NCBI GenBank assembly: GCA_046757205.1
Contig: JBHHXR010000152.1
Coordinates: forward strand, 1 to 8,544
Direction: 5' to 3'
DNA length: 8,544 nt
From: JBHHXR01 sp046757205
GTDB lineage: Bacteria > Pseudomonadota > Alphaproteobacteria > Rhodobacterales > Rhodobacteraceae
In this document: positions 1-7,349 of the stretch, piece after piece
Layout: the number at the start of each line of letters is the position of its first letter
Position numbering within the stretch: position 1 is the first letter of the stretch
Notes under the pieces: model-generated
The model's input: only the letters and a program-made list of their open reading frames with translations
Databases searched by the model: none
What the model was told of the DNA's origin: nothing
Translations under genes and position numbers: made by a program

Positions 1-1613
1 AGGAATCGCTCGCTGTTCTCGTACATCATGGCGAAGGTGAGCTGCTCCAGGTGGTAGCGGCGGTGTACGGGGTCCCGGCGGAAGAACTTCAATGTGTCGT
101 GCATCCACCCCATATTCCACTTGAAGGTGAAGCCCAGGCCGCCCTCGGCGACCGGCCGGGTCACGCCCGGCCAGGCGGTGGACTCCTCGGCAATCGTGAC
201 ACAGCCCGGCACCTCGCGGCGCAGGGTCTCGGTCAGCTCTTTGAGGAACTCGATCGCCTCCAGGTTCTCGCGCCCGCCGTAGCGGTTGGGGAGCCACTCG
301 CCTTCCTCCCGGCTGTAGTCGAGGTACAGCATGGACGCCACGGCGTCGACGCGCAGACCGTCCACGTGGAACTCCTTGAGCCAGTACAGGGCATTGGCGA
401 TCAGGTAGTTGCGCACCTCGCGGCGGCCGTAGTTGAAGATCAGCGTGTTCCAGTCGGGGTGGAAGCCCTCGCGCGGGTCGGCGTGCTCGTAAAGCGCGGT
501 GCCGTCGAAATTGCCGAGCCCGTGCGCGTCGGTCGGAAAGTGGCCGGGTACCCAGTCGATGATCAGGCCCAACCCGGCGGCGTGGCAGGCCTCGACAAAG
601 GCGCGGAACTCGGCGGCGGTGCCGTGGCGGATGGTGGGCGCGTAGAGGCCGACGGGCTGATAGCCCCAGGAACCGTCGAACGGGTATTCTGAGACCGGCA
701 AGAGCTCGATATGGGTGAAACCGAGGTCGCGGGCGTAGCCGACAAGCTGTTCGGCGTGTTCGAGATAGGACAGCGGCCGGTTGCCGTCGTCCGCCACCCG
801 CCGCCACGAGCCGAGATGCACTTCGTAGATCGAAACCGGGTGGTCGCGGCGGTTGAACTCGTCGCGATGCGTCATCCAGCCGTAGTCGGCCCAGGCATAG
901 CCGCGCAGGTCGCGCACCACCGAGGCGGTTGCCGGCGGATGTTCCGCGCCGAAGCCGAACGGGTCGGCCTTATGGGGCAGGATCGCGCCGTCCGGGCCGC
1001 GGATTTCGTACTTGTAGCGGGCGCCTTCGGCGATGCCGGGCAGAAATATCTCCCATATGCCGGTCGCACCGCGCCGCCGCATGACGTGGCGGCGTCCGTC
1101 CCAGAAATTGAAATCGCCGATGACCGAGACGCGCGCGGCATTGGGCGCCCAGACCGCGAAATGGGTGCCGGAGACGTCTTCATGCAGGGTCACATGTGCC
1201 CCGAGAACCTCCCACAAACGGCGATGCGTACCTTCCGCAAACAGGTACTCGTCAGCCTCGCCGATCACCGGAGGGAAACGGTAGGGGTCGTCCTCGGCCC
1301 ATGTGTCGCCGCCGCCGGACACGCGCAGGCGGTAGGCGAAGCGTTTCTTGCGGCGCGGCACGGGGCCGTCGAACATGCCGGCGGCGCCGGCCACCGGCGA
1401 CAGGGCGGCGATGCGGCGGCCGGTTTCCGGATCGACCGCCTCGATGCTGTCGGCGCCGGGCACGAAAGCCCGGATCACCAGCCCGCCGCCGACGGTGTGA
1501 AGGCCAAGCACCGAGAACGGATCTTCATGGGCGCCGGCGGCAATCCGCGCGGCGGCCGCAGGCTCCGTCAACGGCCCCGCTGGGGGGGCGGCTTCCTGTT
1601 TCGGTCTCGCCAT
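1..1613 (-). CDS. glgB: 1,4-alpha-glucan branching enzyme GlgB, C-terminus cut by the window edge
   Basis: Glycogen branching enzyme (GH13): it cuts alpha-1,4 chains and transfers them to form alpha-1,6 branches during cytosolic glycogen synthesis. The visible 537 codons run without interruption from ATG at 1613 to the window edge. The family is usually about 730 residues, so roughly 190 are missing. Order: a short N-terminal domain with HEDPFSVLG; a CBM48-type beta domain around residues 145-235 (HFAVWAPN, GDFNFWDG); then the GH13 barrel from about 260 (YEVHLGSWRR). The catalytic nucleophile is Asp423 in GLRVDAV and the acid/base is Glu476 in IAEEST. Both lie 18 residues beyond E. coli Asp405 and Glu458. 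The third acidic residue would fall near 544, outside the window. The ATG lies 14 bp after the glgP stop, so the two are very likely co-transcribed. No strong Shine-Dalgarno is visible, which suggests coupling to glgP translation. Confidence 0.97.
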   Translation of the reverse strand, partial: MARPKQEAAPPAGPLTEPAAAARIAAGAHEDPFSVLGLHTVGGGLVIRAFVPGADSIEAVDPETGRRIAALSPVAGAAGMFDGPVPRRKKRFAYRLRVSGGGDTWAEDDPYRFPPVIGEADEYLFAEGTHRRLWEVLGAHVTLHEDVSGTHFAVWAPNAARVSVIGDFNFWDGRRHVMRRRGATGIWEIFLPGIAEGARYKYEIRGPDGAILPHKADPFGFGAEHPPATASVVRDLRGYAWADYGWMTHRDEFNRRDHPVSIYEVHLGSWRRVADDGNRPLSYLEHAEQLVGYARDLGFTHIELLPVSEYPFDGSWGYQPVGLYAPTIRHGTAAEFRAFVEACHAAGLGLIIDWVPGHFPTDAHGLGNFDGTALYEHADPREGFHPDWNTLIFNYGRREVRNYLIANALYWLKEFHVDGLRVDAVASMLYLDYSREEGEWLPNRYGGRENLEAIEFLKELTETLRREVPGCVTIAEESTAWPGVTRPVAEGGLGFTFKWNMGWMHDTLKFFRRDPVHRRYHLEQLTFAMMYENSERF

Positions 1614-1627
1614 CGGGCCCCGGTGGT

Positions 1628-4030
1628 TCAAAATGCCGGATCGACGCCCCAGATGTCCTTCGCATAACCGCGAATGGCGCGGTCGGACGAGAACCATCCC
1701 GTGCGCGCGGTGTTGAGAACCGCCATCCGGGTCCAAGTGTCCCCGTCCGCGAAGGTCGCGTCAACCTCTCGCTGCGCGGCGTAGTAGGCCTCGAAATCGG
1801 CGGTCAGCAGAAAATAGTCGTGCTCGTAGAGCGCGCCGACGAGACCGGCGTAGCGCTGCGGATCGCCGGGCGAGAAGGCGCCGCCGGCTATCTGGCCGAG
1901 CACCTGTTGCAGGCGCGGGCTGGCCGCGATGGCGCGGCGGGCATGACCGGGTTCGGCGCGCCGCGCTTCCGCCTCGCTGGCGGTCAGGCCGAACAGGAAG
2001 AAATTCTCCGCCCCCACGCGCTGGCGGATTTCCACATTGGCGCCGTCGAGCGTGCCGATGGTCAGCGCGCCGTTGAGCGCCAGCTTCATGTTGCCGGTGC
2101 CCGAGGCCTCCATCCCGGCGGTGGAAATTTGCTCCGACAGGTCGGCGGCGGGGATCAGCGTCTCCGCCATCGAGACGTTGTAGTTTTCCGGAAACGCGAT
2201 CTGCAGCATCTCGCGGGTGCGCGGATCGGCGTTGATGACGGCGGCGGCGTCGTTGATCACGCGGATGATCTGCTTGGCGGCGTGATAGCCGGGCGCCGCC
2301 TTGCCGCCGAATATCTTCAGGCGCGGCGTCCATCCGGCGCCGGGGTCCTCGCGCATGGCGTTCCACAGCGCCACGGTTTCCAAGAGGTTGAGAAGCTGGC
2401 GCTTGTATTCGTGGATGCGCTTGATCTGCACGTCGATCAGGGCAGCGGGGTCGATGACGGTACCGTCGCGGGACTTCAGCCACGCGGCGAGGCAGGTCTT
2501 GTTGGCGGCCTTGGCGGCGGCGAAGCGGCTTCGGAAGCCGGCGTCACCGGCGAGCGGCTCAAGCTCCCCAAGCCTTTCAAGATCGCTCGGCCAGCCGGTA
2601 CCGAGGCTGTCGTTCAGCAACTCGCGCAAAGCCGGGTTGCAGGCATAGAGCCAGCGGCGCGGCGTGATGCCGTTGGTCTGGTTGACGATGCGGCCCGGAT
2701 AGGCGGCGTCGAGGTGGCGGAAAACGGACCGCCGCACGAGATCGGTGTGCAGCGTCGAGACGCCGTTCACCTTGTGCGCCATGACGAAGGACAGCGCGCC
2801 CATGCGCACCGCACCGTCGGACACGATCGCAACGTCAGAGCCCGACCGGCGGCGGTGCCGGTCGTCGATCTGCCGGATGATCTGGTGATGGCGGGGCAGA
2901 ACCCGCGCCATCAGCCACTCCGGCCAGTTCTCCAGCGCCTCGGGCAGGAGCGTGTGGTTGGTGTAGGCGAGGCAGCCCTGCGCCGTCTCCATGGCCTCGT
3001 CGATTGCAAGACCGTTCTCGTCGGTCAGGATGCGCACGATTTCCGGCCCGGCGATTGCCGGGTGGGTGTCGTTGAGCTGGATGGCGACGTGGTCGGGCAG
3101 GCTGCGCAGGTCATCGTGTTCGCTGCGGAACCGGCGCAGCAGGTCGCGGATCGAGGCGGCGGTGAAGAAATATTCCTGCCGCAGGCGCAGTTCCTTGCCC
3201 TGCTCGGTGGTGTCGTCGGGGTAGAGCACGCGTGACAGAGCGCGGGCCACAGCCTCCGGCTGGCTGGCGCCGAGATGATCGCCGCGGTTGAAACTTTCGA
3301 GGTCGAAGAGCTTCGTCGGCTTGGCCGCCCACAGCCGCAGCGTGTTGGCCCAACGACCGCGCCAGCCGACGATGGGCGTGTCGTAGGCGGTGGCGATGAC
3401 GGTTTCCGCCGGGCGCCATGTGCAGCGCCCGCCGCGTTCGGCGACCTCGCCGCCGAAGCCTATTTCGTAACACACCTCCGGGCGCTCGAATTCCCAGACG
3501 TGGCGCTGGGCGAGCCAGCTCTCGGCGGTCTCGATCTGGCGGCCGTGCTCGAAATGCTGCTCGAAAAGCCCGTGCTCGTAGCGGATGCCGTAGCCGTGCG
3601 CCGGGATGCCGAGGGTCGAGAGCGAATCGAGAAAGCACGCCGCCAGCCGGCCCAGCCCGCCGTTGCCGAGCGCCGCGTCGGGTTCGTCGGCGATCACCGC
3701 CGCGTAGTCCTGCCCGAGCGATTCCATGACGCCGCGCGCCGCCATGTCGAGGCTCAGATTGACCGCGACATCGCCGATCAGCCGGCCGACGAGAAACTCC
3801 ATCGACAGGTAGTAGACCCGCTTGCGCCCGTCGCGGTAGGTGGCCGCGGTGCTGGCGAACCACGGATCGACGACGGCGTCGCGCAGCGCCAGCGACAGCG
3901 CCATGCGCCAGTCGGTCAGGGAAGCGGCGGCCTCGGTCTTGCCGACGGTATAGCGCAGGTGGTGCAGGACCTTCCGGCGCAGCATGCCGGCCCGCCGGCG
4001 GGTGTCGGTTTCGTTCATCGTGCGGTTCAT
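1628..4030 (-). CDS. glgP: Glycogen/maltodextrin phosphorylase GlgP
   Basis: PLP-dependent GT35 phosphorylase of 800 residues, close to the usual bacterial length of about 800-815. It removes glucose-1-phosphate from non-reducing ends of glycogen with inorganic phosphate. Visible signatures in order: YYLSMEFLVGR (about 73-83), GNGGLGRLAACF (about 122-133), IQLNDTHPA, YTNHTLLPEALE, VNQTNGITPRRW, IKRIHEYKRQ (about 534-543) and the PLP site EASGTGNMKLALNG with the Schiff-base lysine at Lys649. No frameshift or missing motif is seen. I chose ATG 4030, whose N-terminus has usual family length. ATG 4018, four codons later, is a realistic alternative. The frame stays open upstream to 4264, but that part is low-complexity and lies in the promoter spacer. 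A GGGAG at 4046-4050 is rather far from 4030 for an ideal ribosome site. It is the first gene of the visible operon, with glgB next. Confidence 0.97.
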   Translation of the reverse strand: MNRTMNETDTRRRAGMLRRKVLHHLRYTVGKTEAAASLTDWRMALSLALRDAVVDPWFASTAATYRDGRKRVYYLSMEFLVGRLIGDVAVNLSLDMAARGVMESLGQDYAAVIADEPDAALGNGGLGRLAACFLDSLSTLGIPAHGYGIRYEHGLFEQHFEHGRQIETAESWLAQRHVWEFERPEVCYEIGFGGEVAERGGRCTWRPAETVIATAYDTPIVGWRGRWANTLRLWAAKPTKLFDLESFNRGDHLGASQPEAVARALSRVLYPDDTTEQGKELRLRQEYFFTAASIRDLLRRFRSEHDDLRSLPDHVAIQLNDTHPAIAGPEIVRILTDENGLAIDEAMETAQGCLAYTNHTLLPEALENWPEWLMARVLPRHHQIIRQIDDRHRRRSGSDVAIVSDGAVRMGALSFVMAHKVNGVSTLHTDLVRRSVFRHLDAAYPGRIVNQTNGITPRRWLYACNPALRELLNDSLGTGWPSDLERLGELEPLAGDAGFRSRFAAAKAANKTCLAAWLKSRDGTVIDPAALIDVQIKRIHEYKRQLLNLLETVALWNAMREDPGAGWTPRLKIFGGKAAPGYHAAKQIIRVINDAAAVINADPRTREMLQIAFPENYNVSMAETLIPAADLSEQISTAGMEASGTGNMKLALNGALTIGTLDGANVEIRQRVGAENFFLFGLTASEAEARRAEPGHARRAIAASPRLQQVLGQIAGGAFSPGDPQRYAGLVGALYEHDYFLLTADFEAYYAAQREVDATFADGDTWTRMAVLNTARTGWFSSDRAIRGYAKDIWGVDPAF

Positions 4031-4072
4031 GCCGTGGCGCCGTGCTCCCGTTCGCTTTGGCGGTCGGCGCCG

Positions 4073-4101
4073 GATATGAAGGATTGCGCGCCGCGCGGCA
4101 A
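4073..4101 (-). promoter_or_regulatory. Candidate sigma70-type promoter of glgP-glgB
   Basis: Read on the minus strand, TTGCCG (4101-4096) is followed after exactly 17 bp by CATATC (4078-4073). The first box matches TTGACA at 4 of 6 positions and the second matches TATAAT at 3 of 6. Transcription would start near 4066, giving a leader of about 36 nt before the glgP ATG at 4030. The -10 lies in the most AT-rich patch of the spacer. It was found by eye only. Confidence 0.4.
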
Positions 4102-4178
4102 GCCCGTGGCGGCGATCGGCCTTGCAGTGCGGGATGCATGCCGGGAAGTCCCGCCGGCGGCCGTCGAGGCGTCGTGGC

Positions 4179-4233
4179 TTGACAGGAAGCGCAAAGTGCG
4201 GGCATTGCCTCGCGCAACTGCCCGCGCTAGACC
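4179..4233 (+). promoter_or_regulatory. Candidate promoter region of tRNA-Arg
   Basis: A perfect TTGACA -35 box is at 4179-4184, but the hexamer 17 bp downstream (4202-4207) is a poor -10. A second arrangement is TTGCCT at 4205-4210 and, 17 bp on, TAGACC at 4228-4233 (3 of 6), which would start transcription about 35 nt before the tRNA. I cannot decide between them. The spacer 4031-4273 also holds the divergent glgP promoter candidate and no gene. Confidence 0.3.
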
Positions 4234-4273
4234 GTGTCGCGCAGCCCGGAAACGGGCGCGGCAACCAGCGAGC

Positions 4274-4350
4274 GGCCCCTTAGCTCAACTGGACAGAGCG
4301 GCTGACTTCTAATCAGCAGGTTCCGGGTTCGAGTCCTGGAGGGGTCGCCA
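4274..4350 (+). tRNA. tRNA-Arg (anticodon TCT, reads AGA)
   Basis: A complete 77-nt cloverleaf can be folded. The acceptor stem is GGCCCCT with AGGGGTC (one G-U pair). The D stem is GCTC/GAGC. The anticodon stem is GCTGA/TCAGC around the loop CTTCTAA, with anticodon TCT at 4308-4310. A 5-nt variable loop follows, then the T stem CCGGG/CCTGG (one G-U) with loop TTCGAGT. The discriminator is G and CCA is encoded at 4348-4350. It is the only plus-strand gene between glgP and the DUF2332 remnant. tRNA genes are common integration sites, but no second copy of its 3' end is visible here. Confidence 0.96.
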
Positions 4351-4378
4351 CAAAATCAGCCACTTGGGCCGGTTTTTG
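4351..4378 (+). terminator. Weak candidate terminator after tRNA-Arg
   Basis: Directly after the CCA, CAAAA (4351-4355) can pair with TTTTG (4374-4378) around a GC-rich centre, and a run of five T lies at 4373-4377. The stem is weak, so this is only a plausible end signal for the tRNA transcript. The remaining stretch to 4600 shows no gene, and I see no clear terminator for the protease gene that ends at 4601 from the other side. Confidence 0.3.
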
Positions 4379-4600
4379 ATCCAACTGGTTTTGGCTCTCC
4401 GACTGCTGTCCGGGTCAGGTAGTGCACGATACGCTTTCCACGATTCGCCCCGCCCGGCCGTCCGCGATCCTCGTCATTTCGGACAGGCATTTCCATCGAA
4501 AGGCATCATGAGACTCCACAGCTGGCCCCGCCTTGCGTTCGGCGGCGGCGCCTGCCGCGAAGGCCTCGTGCGGAGTCCGGGCTTGCGGGACCGCTTCAGG

Positions 4601-6163
4601 TCAGTCCAGCCCCGCCTTGTCGAGCAGCTCGCGCACCCGCACGGCGGGTACTCCGAGATTCGAGCCGCCGTATTCCGGAAGGATGGCGGCGTTGACCGCG
4701 ACAACGCGGCCGTTCATGTCGAGCACCGGGCCGCCGCTGCCGCCATAGGTGGTCTCGGCGTCGTAGACCAGCGCCTGAGGCGTGATCTGGGCGACGATGC
4801 CGCGGCTTGCCAGCGCGGCGATATCGCCGTCGCGGGCCAGGCGCTCGGCGATTTTCCAGAAGCCGGTGATGCCGGTTCTCTGCAATTCCTCGATGAAGGC
4901 GGGGCCGGTCTGGGCCAGCATGGCGCGAAGACCGGTCGGGTAGCCCAGGACGATGACCTCGTCGCCGGCCACCGGCGCGCTGTCGGCAAGGCGCAGCCCG
5001 GGTATGGCGCCGGTCGCGCCTGCGGGTTGCAGAAGCGCCAGATCGGCCTCGTCGCTGCCGATCAGAAGGACCAGCGGTATCGCCTCGGCCCTCCCCGGAA
5101 GATAGGCGATCAGCTTTTTCATCAGCGGTTCCAGAGAGCCGCCGTCGAAGGTGCCGGCAGCGCTCTCCCACGGCAGGGCGACGTGGCGGTTGGTCACCAC
5201 GGTGCGGCCGCCGGCGATGAAGAAACCCGAGCCGGTAAACGGGATTTCGACGACCGGGCCGTCGCCTTCCAGCGTCAGGACCGGCCGGCCGCCGGGGGTG
5301 ATCAGCGGCACGCCCTGATCGCTGACGGCGCGGCGCAGAACGCGGCCGGTGGCGCGTTCGCGGAAACCGTAGGCGCCCTGGAGGAAGGCGACCGACGGCG
5401 CGGCGTCGGCGATCACCTGGCGGCTGGCGTGGGACCGTCGTTCGAGCGCCGCCAGCCGCTCGGTGTTCGAGGTGACGCTCTGCCCGATCTCGGTGCGCAG
5501 CGCGGCGAGGTCGCCGGAGCGCAGCGCCTCCTCGCTGGTGCGCGCCACGGTGGCCGCGATACTGTCGAGCCGGGCCGTGCTGCGATCGATGCTGTTCTGC
5601 AGCCGCATGCTCATCTGCCACTGCTGGTAGGCGACGCCGGCAAGGACGGCGAACGTGAGGATGACGGACACCCGGAACAGGATGGTGGTCTCCAGCACAA
5701 GCTGGCGCAGAAGCGAGCGGGCGGCCCGGGCCATGCGGCGCGGCACCGGCTGGCGGCTGGACCGCAGATAGGCGGCGCAGTCGCCCAGCACTTCCACCAG
5801 AGACTTTCGCATCGTGCTGTCTTCGTGAAAAAGCCGGAAGCGGGACAACGGGCCGGTTTCGCCGAATTCGATGACGTCGCCGTTTTTCAGCGACCGGGCG
5901 TCGACGCGCCGGCCGTTGACCCAGAGCGGCCGGCCTTCCAGGGCCTCGATCTCGTAGGTTTCGCCGATGCTGCGCAGGCGCGCGGCGACGCTGCCGAGCC
6001 CGGCGCCCTTGCCGGCTTCGGCGATCAGGACGCGGTTGGCCGGGCTGAGGACGACGTCGATCTCGGGCGCGTTGAGCCACGTGCCGGTGCCGCGCGCGGC
6101 GCCGGTCAGATGCTCCAGGACCGCCGCGACGGCGGCCGGCGCCATGTCTGGCCCGGTGTCCAT
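4601..6163 (-). CDS. Membrane-anchored trypsin-like serine protease with N-terminal FHA-like domain
   Basis: A 520-residue protein that joins an intracellular sensor-like domain to an extracytoplasmic protease. Residues about 28-112 look like a divergent FHA domain: a beta-rich stretch ending in LWVNGRRV and KNGDVIEFGETG, the usual C-terminal FHA strands. A basic linker (138-150) leads to one hydrophobic helix (about 161-180, RVSVILTFAVLAGVAY), with the positive side pointing to a cytosolic N-terminus. Residues about 183-250 are polar and heptad-like, probably a coiled coil. The chymotrypsin-fold domain covers about 290-515 with the triad His327 (TNRHVA), Asp374 (EADLALL) and Ser476 (YGGSGGPV). 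No PDZ domain follows, unlike DegP/HtrA. The start ATG 6163 has AAGGA and AGGA just upstream (AGGA 4-5 nt away). The frame stays open to 6439, but that part is low-complexity. The substrate is unknown. The protease fold is certain; the FHA assignment is likely but not proven. Confidence 0.88.
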   Translation of the reverse strand: MDTGPDMAPAAVAAVLEHLTGAARGTGTWLNAPEIDVVLSPANRVLIAEAGKGAGLGSVAARLRSIGETYEIEALEGRPLWVNGRRVDARSLKNGDVIEFGETGPLSRFRLFHEDSTMRKSLVEVLGDCAAYLRSSRQPVPRRMARAARSLLRQLVLETTILFRVSVILTFAVLAGVAYQQWQMSMRLQNSIDRSTARLDSIAATVARTSEEALRSGDLAALRTEIGQSVTSNTERLAALERRSHASRQVIADAAPSVAFLQGAYGFRERATGRVLRRAVSDQGVPLITPGGRPVLTLEGDGPVVEIPFTGSGFFIAGGRTVVTNRHVALPWESAAGTFDGGSLEPLMKKLIAYLPGRAEAIPLVLLIGSDEADLALLQPAGATGAIPGLRLADSAPVAGDEVIVLGYPTGLRAMLAQTGPAFIEELQRTGITGFWKIAERLARDGDIAALASRGIVAQITPQALVYDAETTYGGSGGPVLDMNGRVVAVNAAILPEYGGSNLGVPAVRVRELLDKAGLD

Positions 6164-6236
6164 TTTCCTGTGGTTCCTTGTCGCCGGCGAGGCGGCGCGT
6201 CTGTCGTCCCGCACGCCGCCCGGCCGCGGTCCAACC

Positions 6237-6281
6237 GCCGCCATTTTCGCACAGGCGGGCCGGTTTTGCAAAAATGGCCGC
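6237..6281. repeat. Nested inverted repeats over the protease promoter (operator candidate)
   Basis: Two overlapping dyads are visible. The inner one, 6258-6279, is a 22-bp palindrome with a perfect TTTTGCAAAA core (6264-6273) and GGCC at both ends, and only two mismatched base-pair positions. The outer one pairs 6237-6251 with 6267-6281 at 13 of 15 positions around a 15-nt loop. Both overlap the -35 and -10 boxes proposed for the protease gene, as a repressor or activator site would. A hairpin role is possible, but no T-run follows. Confidence 0.5.
6243..6271 (-). promoter_or_regulatory. Candidate promoter of the FHA-like/trypsin protease gene
   Basis: On the minus strand TTGCAA (6271-6266) is followed after 17 bp by GAAAAT (6248-6243), each matching the sigma70 consensus at 4 of 6 positions. 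Transcription would begin near 6236, leaving a leader of about 73 nt before ATG 6163. The -35 box sits at the centre of a palindrome described separately. Confidence 0.45.
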
Positions 6282-6317
6282 ACCAGGCGGGTGCGCGGCG
6301 CGTGTCGGCCGATCGTT

Positions 6318-6339
6318 CCCGGCCGCCGCTGCGGCCGGG
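6318..6339. other. Perfect GC hairpin between dehalogenase and protease genes
   Basis: CCCGGCCGC (6318-6326) and GCGGCCGGG (6331-6339) form a 9-bp stem with a 4-nt loop, 122 bp downstream of the dehalogenase stop. It could help end or stabilise that transcript, but there is no T-run on the minus strand, so it does not qualify as a clear intrinsic terminator. The rest of the 297-bp gap 6164-6460 holds no convincing gene; its open frames are low-complexity, rich in Arg, Pro and Ala. Confidence 0.4.
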
Positions 6340-6460
6340 GAAGGCAGGTTTCATGGCGCGGGAAAAGACCTGATGATGACGGCGAAGCGACGGAGCGCGC
6401 CTCGCGGGCCTTCCGGGCGCGCGGCGGCGCGGCGGCCACGCCCGCCGTCGCCGGGGCGCG

Positions 6461-7327
6461 TCAGAAGAAGTCGACAATGGCGGCGAGGGTTTCGTCCGGC
6501 GCTTCCTCGGGGCAGTAATGCCCGCCCGGAACGGCGTGGCCGACGACGTCCGTCGCCGTTTCGCGCCAGGTTTCCAGCACGTCGTAACTGCGGCCGACGA
6601 AGCCGTCGGCGCCCCACAGGACGAGGAGGGGCTGGTCGAATTTCCGGCCGGCGTCGGCGGCGTCGTGGTCGAGGTCGATGGTGGCGGCGGCGCGGTAGTC
6701 CTCGCAGGTGGCATGGATGGTCGCCGGGTCGGAAAAGCAGCGCAGGTATTCGGCGAAGGCTTCCCCGGTGATCGCGCCTTCGGTCCGCCCCCAGGCGCGG
6801 ATCTTTTTCGACAGGTAGTATTCCGGGTCGGCGCCGATCAACCGCTCCGGCAGGTCGAAGGGCTGGATCAGGAAAAACCAGTGGTAATAGGCGGTGGCGA
6901 AGGCCATGTCGGTACCGGCGTACATGGTGGCCGTGGGGGCGATGTCGAGAACGGCGATCCTGTCGATGCGTCCGCCATGGTCGCGCACCATGCGGTGGGC
7001 GACGCGGCCGCCGCGGTCGTGCCCGGCGACCGAGAATTTCGTGAAACCCAGCGCCGCCATGACCTCGACCAGATCGGCGGCCATGGCGCGTTTCGAATAA
7101 GCCGCGTGCGTGGCGTCCGAGGCGGGCTTGCCGCTGTCGCCGTAGCCGCGAAGGTCCGGCGCGATTACCGTATGAGTTTCCGCAAGTTGCGGGGCGATCT
7201 TGTGCCAGATGACATGGGTCTGCGGGTAGCCGTGCAGAAGCAGCAGCGGCGGGCCGCTGCCGCCGGCCGCGAGATTGATTTCGGTGCCGTTGGCGGCGAT
7301 GCGGTGCGTTGTGAATCCTTCGAACAA
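6461..7327 (-). CDS. Alpha/beta hydrolase, fluoroacetate/haloacetate dehalogenase-like
   Basis: 288 residues from TTG 7327. The family hydrolyses haloacetates, including fluoroacetate, to glycolate and halide in the cytosol through an Asp-ester intermediate. Counting from this start, the nucleophile is Asp104 in AGHDRGGR, carboxylate-binding arginines are Arg105 and Arg108, Asp128 (LDIAPT) and His270 (GGHYCPEE) complete the triad, and the halide pocket is His149-Trp150 (YYHWFF) and Tyr211 (CEDYRA). As I recall them, the Burkholderia FA1 enzyme uses Asp104, Arg105, Arg108, Asp128, His149, Trp150, Tyr212 and His271, so numbering agrees almost exactly. HGYPQTHVIW is the oxyanion-hole region. The TTG start gives MFEGF, as in FA1, and has GGAGG 7 nt upstream. 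ATG 7351 is in frame eight codons earlier but lacks a good ribosome site and lies in the predicted -10 box. Other alpha/beta hydrolase activities such as epoxide hydrolysis are less likely, because the tyrosine pair of epoxide hydrolases is not evident. Real substrate range is unknown. Confidence 0.9.
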   Translation of the reverse strand: MFEGFTTHRIAANGTEINLAAGGSGPPLLLLHGYPQTHVIWHKIAPQLAETHTVIAPDLRGYGDSGKPASDATHAAYSKRAMAADLVEVMAALGFTKFSVAGHDRGGRVAHRMVRDHGGRIDRIAVLDIAPTATMYAGTDMAFATAYYHWFFLIQPFDLPERLIGADPEYYLSKKIRAWGRTEGAITGEAFAEYLRCFSDPATIHATCEDYRAAATIDLDHDAADAGRKFDQPLLVLWGADGFVGRSYDVLETWRETATDVVGHAVPGGHYCPEEAPDETLAAIVDFF

Positions 7328-7334
7328 AGCGGAA

Positions 7335-7339
7335 CCTCC
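7335..7339 (-). promoter_or_regulatory. Shine-Dalgarno GGAGG deciding a TTG start
   Basis: The minus strand reads GGAGG here, 7 nt before TTG 7327-7325. No comparable site precedes ATG 7351. This is the main reason for choosing the TTG start of the dehalogenase-like gene. Confidence 0.65.
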
Positions 7340-7349
7340 GGTGCGGGGC

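Noticed and set aside
51..1667. Plus-strand frames of 213 and 318 residues opposite glgB
   Set aside because: They mirror the coding pattern of glgB and show no recognisable domain.
1196..3235. A 679-residue plus-strand open frame antisense to glgB/glgP
   Set aside because: It lies mostly opposite glgP, which has all family motifs. Its product is Arg/Pro/Gly/Ala-rich without motifs, as expected from antisense frames in GC-rich DNA.
4274..4350. tRNA-Arg as an integration site with an attached island
   Set aside because: No direct repeat of the tRNA 3' end, no integrase and no phage gene are visible. The next gene is a protease with composition like its neighbours.
4406..4486. A 7-bp inverted pair CTGTCCG/CGGACAG after the tRNA
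   Set aside because: The arms are short and about 67 bp apart, which is within chance expectation.
4364..6373. A 669-residue plus-strand open frame opposite the protease gene
   Set aside because: The minus strand carries the serine-protease triad and a ribosome site. This frame is a low-complexity shadow.
6282..6460. Possible upstream extension of the protease to 6439 or a small gene in the gap
   Set aside because: The extension is Arg/Pro/Ala-rich and without homology. A ribosome site fits ATG 6163, and plus-strand frames there are very short or low-complexity.
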